Source: DASPMP01 sp035626995 (GTDB lineage Bacteria; Gemmatimonadota; Gemmatimonadetes; Gemmatimonadales; Gemmatimonadaceae). Taken from it: a DNA stretch of 7,383 nucleotides. Below are positions 4,388 through 7,383 of this stretch, piece after piece. The stretch spans positions 1 to 7,383 of the forward strand of contig DASPMP010000033.1 of assembly GCA_035626995.1 (NCBI GenBank), written 5' to 3'. The translations under genes and the position numbers were made by a program. The notes beneath the pieces are model-generated. The model did not search any database and was not told the DNA's origin. It worked only from the letters and a program-made list of their open reading frames with translations. The number at the start of each line of letters is the position of its first letter. Position 1 is the first letter of the stretch.

Positions 4388-5983
4388 CTATGGTACCGCC
4401 GGCCGCGCTCCAGTCCGCTCCTGCAGCGATCGCAACCGCATCGCCAACTGGATGTACGCGACGTCCTCGGCCGTGAGCCGCTGTGCTGTTCCACCGGCGG
4501 GCTGCGAGACGGTCGCCCAGCCAGTGGCGTGCCCAAAGCCCACCAGATGGACGAGCTCATGGGTCACCACGTGCGCGTCGCGCAGCGTCGCCGCCTCGCG
4601 GAATATGAGAACTCCCTCCTGTGCGTCTCCGGCCTGCGCCCACGCCACGAAGGTGTGTCCCTCCGACGATTGAGGGCGCAGCTCGACGCGCGCAATTGTG
4701 CCGCGAATGGAGTCGCCCGGCTGAGCAGGAGTGAACAGGTCGCGGCCAAGGTCCGCTTCCATGCGATCGGCGATGGCCCAGAATGCGGTGGAATCGCCCG
4801 CGTCCATCCGACCATTCGATGGCTGGCGGTTGAACGCGACGCGCAGCGGGAAGTCGGCGTCGCGCCAGCCGAGCAGCTTTCGCGGCGTGTCGCCCGAGAG
4901 TGGAACCAGGCGCCAGAAGGGAGCGCCCCGACCGCCCCTGCGCATCGCGGCCGCAGCGTCGATGTCCACGGTCTGCCCAAGATATGGACCCGCGTCGATG
5001 GTAAACCGGCGAGGCACGAGTGCGATCGTGAGGGATTGTAGATCGCGCTGTGCGCCCACGCGAACGTCGCCGGCATGATACGCGGCGCCAGATGGCAGCA
5101 GTACCCGCAGCACGACATCCGCATCGGGATCCAGCGGGATGCGCGCCGAGACGGAGCCGCCCGCGGCGGCGAGCGTGTCGCGCACCCCGTCAGACTGGAT
5201 CGCGACGCGCAATGGTGGCGGCGCGCTACCGTCGAGGGTGACGATCCGTCCGCGGATAACCGGCCGCACGGTGACGCGGGTGGTGCCACGCACCTTGCCG
5301 GCTTCGACGAATGAGTGGATCTCGGCGCTGCCGGCAGCGACCGCGATGATACGCGCATCCGTGCCCGCGGCGCGCTCCACACGCGCGGTGCTGGTATCGG
5401 TCGAGGCCCAGGTGACCTCGCCGCCGTGCAGCGCGTTTCCGTCTGCATCACGCAGCGCGGCAGTGACGGTGGTGTCGTCGCCTGACCACAGCGTGACCAC
5501 CGCCGGCAGGTTGCGATTGGCGCGCGCTGGCACGGTGACCGGAAATTCGATGCGTCTCACCCCGGAGACTTCGGCGATGACGCGCTGCACGCCCGCGGAG
5601 AGGCCCGGAGTGAAGCTGGCGCGGGAGACGCCTGCGGAATCGCTGGTCGCATCGATGACGCGAAGCGATGCGCTGTCGCCGGCATCGACGAGGGTCCAGC
5701 GTACAGGAACGCCAACGACTTCACCGCCGCGATTGTCGAGCACACGAATGGCAAGGGTGGAGTCCAGCGACCGCAGCGCGACTTTCGCCGTGAATGCTCC
5801 GCTCACTCGCTGCACGGCGGCTGGTTGCGTGACGTACCGCTTCACCAGGCGGACGACAGTATCGGCCTCGGCTCTCGGCCTCGGCTCTCGGCTATCAGCA
5901 TCGGCTATCGGGCCTCGGCCCACAGCGCGCTCGTCGCAGCCCGAGGCCAGCATGATGAACAGGACGGTTGCCGTCGCGCGCAT
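4388..5983 (-). CDS. Lipoprotein with Ig-like domains and a metzincin-type zinc protease site
   Basis: This 531-residue protein has a short lipoprotein signal with ASGC at 13-16 (C16; Ala at -3 is a slightly weak lipobox). Residues 22-41 are encoded by a 6-7-bp repeat array and form a polar linker. Residues about 45-150 look like a Big_1 Ig domain and about 160-240 like a Big_2 domain. About 241-325 is a further beta-rich segment. The C-terminal domain (about 326-515) carries HELVHLVGFGH (475-485), matching HExxHxxGxxH with zinc ligands H475, H479 and H485 and catalytic E476, followed by the LTAEDVAYIQ helix common in such proteases. The Met-turn methionine is not apparent. The substrate is unknown. 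The start is the ATG complementary to 5981-5983, chosen because the signal peptide begins there. The frame stays open 81 codons further upstream, but that extension would overlap crcB and bury the signal sequence. Confidence 0.82.
   Translation of the reverse strand: MRATATVLFIMLASGCDERAVGRGPIADADSREPRPRAEADTVVRLVKRYVTQPAAVQRVSGAFTAKVALRSLDSTLAIRVLDNRGGEVVGVPVRWTLVDAGDSASLRVIDATSDSAGVSRASFTPGLSAGVQRVIAEVSGVRRIEFPVTVPARANRNLPAVVTLWSGDDTTVTAALRDADGNALHGGEVTWASTDTSTARVERAAGTDARIIAVAAGSAEIHSFVEAGKVRGTTRVTVRPVIRGRIVTLDGSAPPPLRVAIQSDGVRDTLAAAGGSVSARIPLDPDADVVLRVLLPSGAAYHAGDVRVGAQRDLQSLTIALVPRRFTIDAGPYLGQTVDIDAAAAMRRGGRGAPFWRLVPLSGDTPRKLLGWRDADFPLRVAFNRQPSNGRMDAGDSTAFWAIADRMEADLGRDLFTPAQPGDSIRGTIARVELRPQSSEGHTFVAWAQAGDAQEGVLIFREAATLRDAHVVTHELVHLVGFGHATGWATVSQPAGGTAQRLTAEDVAYIQLAMRLRSLQERTGARPAVP
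5862..5921. repeat. In-frame 6-7-bp repeat array inside the metalloprotease coding region
   Basis: Nine units run without a break: TCGGCC, TCGGCTC, TCGGCC, TCGGCTC, TCGGCTA, TCAGCA, TCGGCTA, TCGGGCC and TCGGCCC. They are the reverse complement of the GCCGAG/GCCGATA units at 4324-4387. The array encodes about residues 22-41 of the lipoprotein, right after its lipobox region, as a Glu/Arg/Ala/Asp-rich linker. The total of 60 bp keeps the frame. Confidence 0.9.
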
Positions 5984-6013
5984 GGTCCGTTTCAATGTAC
6001 AAGTCTCACACTC

Positions 6014-6018
6014 GAGGA
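6014..6018 (+). promoter_or_regulatory. Shine-Dalgarno site deciding the crcB start
   Basis: GAGGA lies 6 nt before the GTG at 6025-6027. It is the best-placed ribosome binding site for crcB and favours this GTG over the in-frame ATGs at 5968 and 5995, which would add 19 or 10 residues not expected in CrcB and overlap or nearly reach the divergent gene. Confidence 0.7.
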
Positions 6019-6024
6019 ACACGC

Positions 6025-6396
6025 GTGCCTGTGATCGTTGCGATCGCGCTGGGCGGTGCCGGGGGAAGTGTGTTGCGGTATTACGTGGGACGCACGATGC
6101 AGGGTGCGGCGTCCTCCGGGTTCCCCCTAGGCACTCTTGTCGTGAACGTCGTGGGATGCCTGATCGTCGGCGCGCTCTCGCGCTGGCTTCTCGCGCATGA
6201 CGCGTCGCGTGTCCTGCACGCCGCACTCATCGTGGGCTTCTGCGGTGGCTTCACGACCTTCTCCGCGTTCAGCCTGGAGACGGTGGGGCTGCTGTCAGGC
6301 GGCGCGCCGGGCAAGGCGTTCGCGTACATCGGCGCTACGATCGTGGCGTGCATCCTTGCGACGGCCATCGGCTTTTTCGCGCTGCCTGCGCGGTAG
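6025..6396 (+). CDS. crcB: Fluoride ion channel/exporter CrcB (Fluc)
   Basis: From the GTG start this is a 123-residue inner-membrane protein, the usual CrcB length. It is predicted to form dual-topology dimers that export fluoride. Four hydrophobic segments are visible. The family motifs are present: GGAGGSVLRYYVG near residues 9-21, GTLVVNVVGCLIVGAL near 35-50 with the conserved asparagine, and GFCGGFTTFSAFSLE near 71-85, containing the phenylalanines that line the fluoride path. The start is supported by GAGGA six bases upstream. The gene diverges from the lipoprotein metalloprotease gene across only 41 bp, so the promoters must overlap or be very compact. I do not see a convincing fluoride riboswitch in that gap. 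A 14-bp repeat array begins 12 bp after the stop. Confidence 0.95.
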   Translation: MPVIVAIALGGAGGSVLRYYVGRTMQGAASSGFPLGTLVVNVVGCLIVGALSRWLLAHDASRVLHAALIVGFCGGFTTFSAFSLETVGLLSGGAPGKAFAYIGATIVACILATAIGFFALPAR

Positions 6397-6408
6397 GGAT
6401 CTTTGGTA

Positions 6409-6646
6409 ACGGCCAAGAGCTTACTGCCAAGAGCTTACTGCCAAGAGCTTACTGCCAAGAGCTTACTGCCAAGAGCTTACTGCCAAGAGCTTACTGCCAA
6501 GAGCTTACTGCCAAGGGCTTACTGCCAAGAGCTTACTGCCAAGGGCTTACTGCCAAGAGCTTACTGCCAAGAGCTTAGTGCCAAGGGCTAACGGCCAAGG
6601 GCTAACGGCCAAGAGCTTACGGCCAAGAGCTGACGGCCAAGAGCCC
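6409..6646. repeat. 14-bp tandem repeat array, copy B (17 units)
   Basis: Exactly 17 contiguous 14-bp units span 238 bp. Most of the centre is ACTGCCAAGAGCTT, including six identical consecutive units at 6423-6506. Units 8, 10, 13 and 14 carry G at the tenth base (AAGGGCT), and the outer units have ACGG instead of ACTG. The homogeneous centre and diverged edges suggest growth by slippage or unequal exchange. It lies between two convergent genes: it begins 12 bp after the crcB stop, and its last base is the first base of the stop codon (complement of 6646-6648) of the next gene. Plus-strand reading frames through it are a repeat artefact. Confidence 0.97.
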
Positions 6647-7383
6647 TACGGTGTCCGCTTGGCCAGCCAACGCGCCGCGACAGCAGCGCCAGTGCCGTCC
6701 GACAGGTCGCCGAGCATCTCGTTCTTCCGTTCGCGAAAGTCTTCGGGCAATGCGAAAAGCGCTGTGTCCACATTGCCGAAGCTGATGTTGCTGACATTTG
6801 TCTTGTGCTCGACAACGGTGGAAGACATCGAGTTCGTCGCGCGGACGGACGCGTGCGATCGAACGGTCGTCAGGTCGCGCGGCAGCGAATTCATCAGCGT
6901 TCCAAGGCGGGTCCAGAGCTCGGCCATCATCGGCAATGGCGGCTTCCCGCGATTCAGGAAGTCGTTGTCGACGCGCGTGCCAAGTGATTCAGGAAGCTTC
7001 ACCAGCCAGTAGTCCATGGTCGACTCGGACTTCGTGCTCATGTCTTCGTCGATCCCGGCATCCACGGCGAGGGTGAACGCCATCTTCATGCGGTAGTGCA
7101 AGGTCGGGCGGCCGTCGATGGCTTCGCCTGCGCCGAGTGAATCGAGTGAGAGCTGCACATCGGTCAGGCTCATCTTGATTCCGAGCGAGTCGGCCGCTTC
7201 CGTCGAGACCTGGTGCGCCAGCGAGATGACCGTGTACGTCCTGGCCGCGGGGCGCACGATGATCTGCGCGCTCGAATCCATCAGCACGAAATCGCCGGTG
7301 TCCCACATCATTGGCTGCGACCCGTCGGTGATGTCCATCCGGGAGCGCAGACCCAGAGAGCTCACTACTGCGGACCATTTCTG
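6646..7383 (-). CDS. Unrecognised protein, C-terminal part, truncated by the window edge
   Basis: The frame is open from the right edge (7383) to a TAG at 6646-6648, giving 246 residues with no stop. A GTG at 7363-7365 is an available start, but coding character continues beyond it (QKWSAV), so the gene most likely begins outside the window. The visible part starts with short beta-like stretches (MDITDG, DTGDFVLMDSSAQIIVRP, YTVISL). This pattern recalls DUF4412-like periplasmic proteins, in which a surface beta sheet carries a Met-rich patch, but I cannot confirm that. The later part is mixed and contains LPEDFRERKNEML near the end. No catalytic motif or membrane segment is seen. It converges with crcB across the 14-bp array, and its stop codon overlaps the last array base. 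Confidence 0.75.
   Translation of the reverse strand, partial: QKWSAVVSSLGLRSRMDITDGSQPMMWDTGDFVLMDSSAQIIVRPAARTYTVISLAHQVSTEAADSLGIKMSLTDVQLSLDSLGAGEAIDGRPTLHYRMKMAFTLAVDAGIDEDMSTKSESTMDYWLVKLPESLGTRVDNDFLNRGKPPLPMMAELWTRLGTLMNSLPRDLTTVRSHASVRATNSMSSTVVEHKTNVSNISFGNVDTALFALPEDFRERKNEMLGDLSDGTGAAVAARWLAKRTP

Noticed and set aside
5139..6200. Plus-strand 353-residue open frame antisense to the metalloprotease
   Set aside because: It is antisense to a gene with recognisable domains, and its own composition is Ser/Arg/Thr-rich with no motif.
5984..6226. Longer 612-residue form of the metalloprotease starting at 6226
   Set aside because: It would overlap about half of crcB on the opposite strand, the added residues look non-coding, and a lipoprotein signal begins exactly at the internal ATG at 5983.
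6409..6646. CRISPR array
   Set aside because: The 14-bp units are contiguous with no unique spacers, and no cas gene is present.

Overview
The window is GC-rich chromosomal DNA from a Gram-negative-type bacterium. It carries two predicted outer-membrane or periplasmic lipoproteins, a Sec-exported YceI-like protein and a YcbB-type L,D-transpeptidase. The many intergenic arrays of short tandem repeats, together with this style of lipoprotein metalloprotease with Ig-like domains, remind me of Gemmatimonadota. That assignment is an impression from style, not a proof. No phage, transposase, integrase or CRISPR gene is visible.

Layout. Bases 1-112 are an in-phase 8-bp repeat array leading into tadA (137-604, +), the tRNA adenosine deaminase. 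tadA meets a YceI-like secreted protein (598-1230, -) tail to tail with a 7-bp overlap. Bases 1312-1500 hold a 14-bp tandem array that passes directly into a 7-bp array, followed by tRNA-Ser(CGA) at 1542-1631 (+). Three minus-strand genes follow, each separated from the next by repeat DNA: a small SAM-dependent methyltransferase with an N-terminal zinc-ribbon-like CxxC pair (1827-2504), an L,D-transpeptidase lipoprotein (2693-4258), and a lipoprotein with Ig-like domains and an HExxHxxGxxH zinc site (4388-5983). The fluoride channel gene crcB (6025-6396, +) diverges from the last of these across 41 bp. A second, 17-copy block of the same 14-bp repeat (6409-6646) separates crcB from a convergent, unrecognised gene that runs off the right edge (6646-7383, -).

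How the genes relate. The proteins do not form one pathway. Cell-envelope functions (L,D-transpeptidase, two lipoproteins, YceI-like protein, CrcB) are mixed with translation genes (tadA, tRNA-Ser). The three adjacent minus-strand genes could in principle be co-transcribed, but 129-188 bp of repeat-rich DNA lies between them, so separate transcription units are at least as likely.

The unusual content is the repeat DNA. There are four related styles of short-period array: an 8-mer, a 14-mer, a GCCGAGA-type 7-mer and an AGNNCTS-type 7-mer. They fill nearly every intergenic gap, abut or overlap the stop codons of four minus-strand genes, form inverted pairs around two genes, and in one case lie in frame inside a coding sequence just after a lipobox. 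This repeat landscape is the best candidate here for something poorly described.
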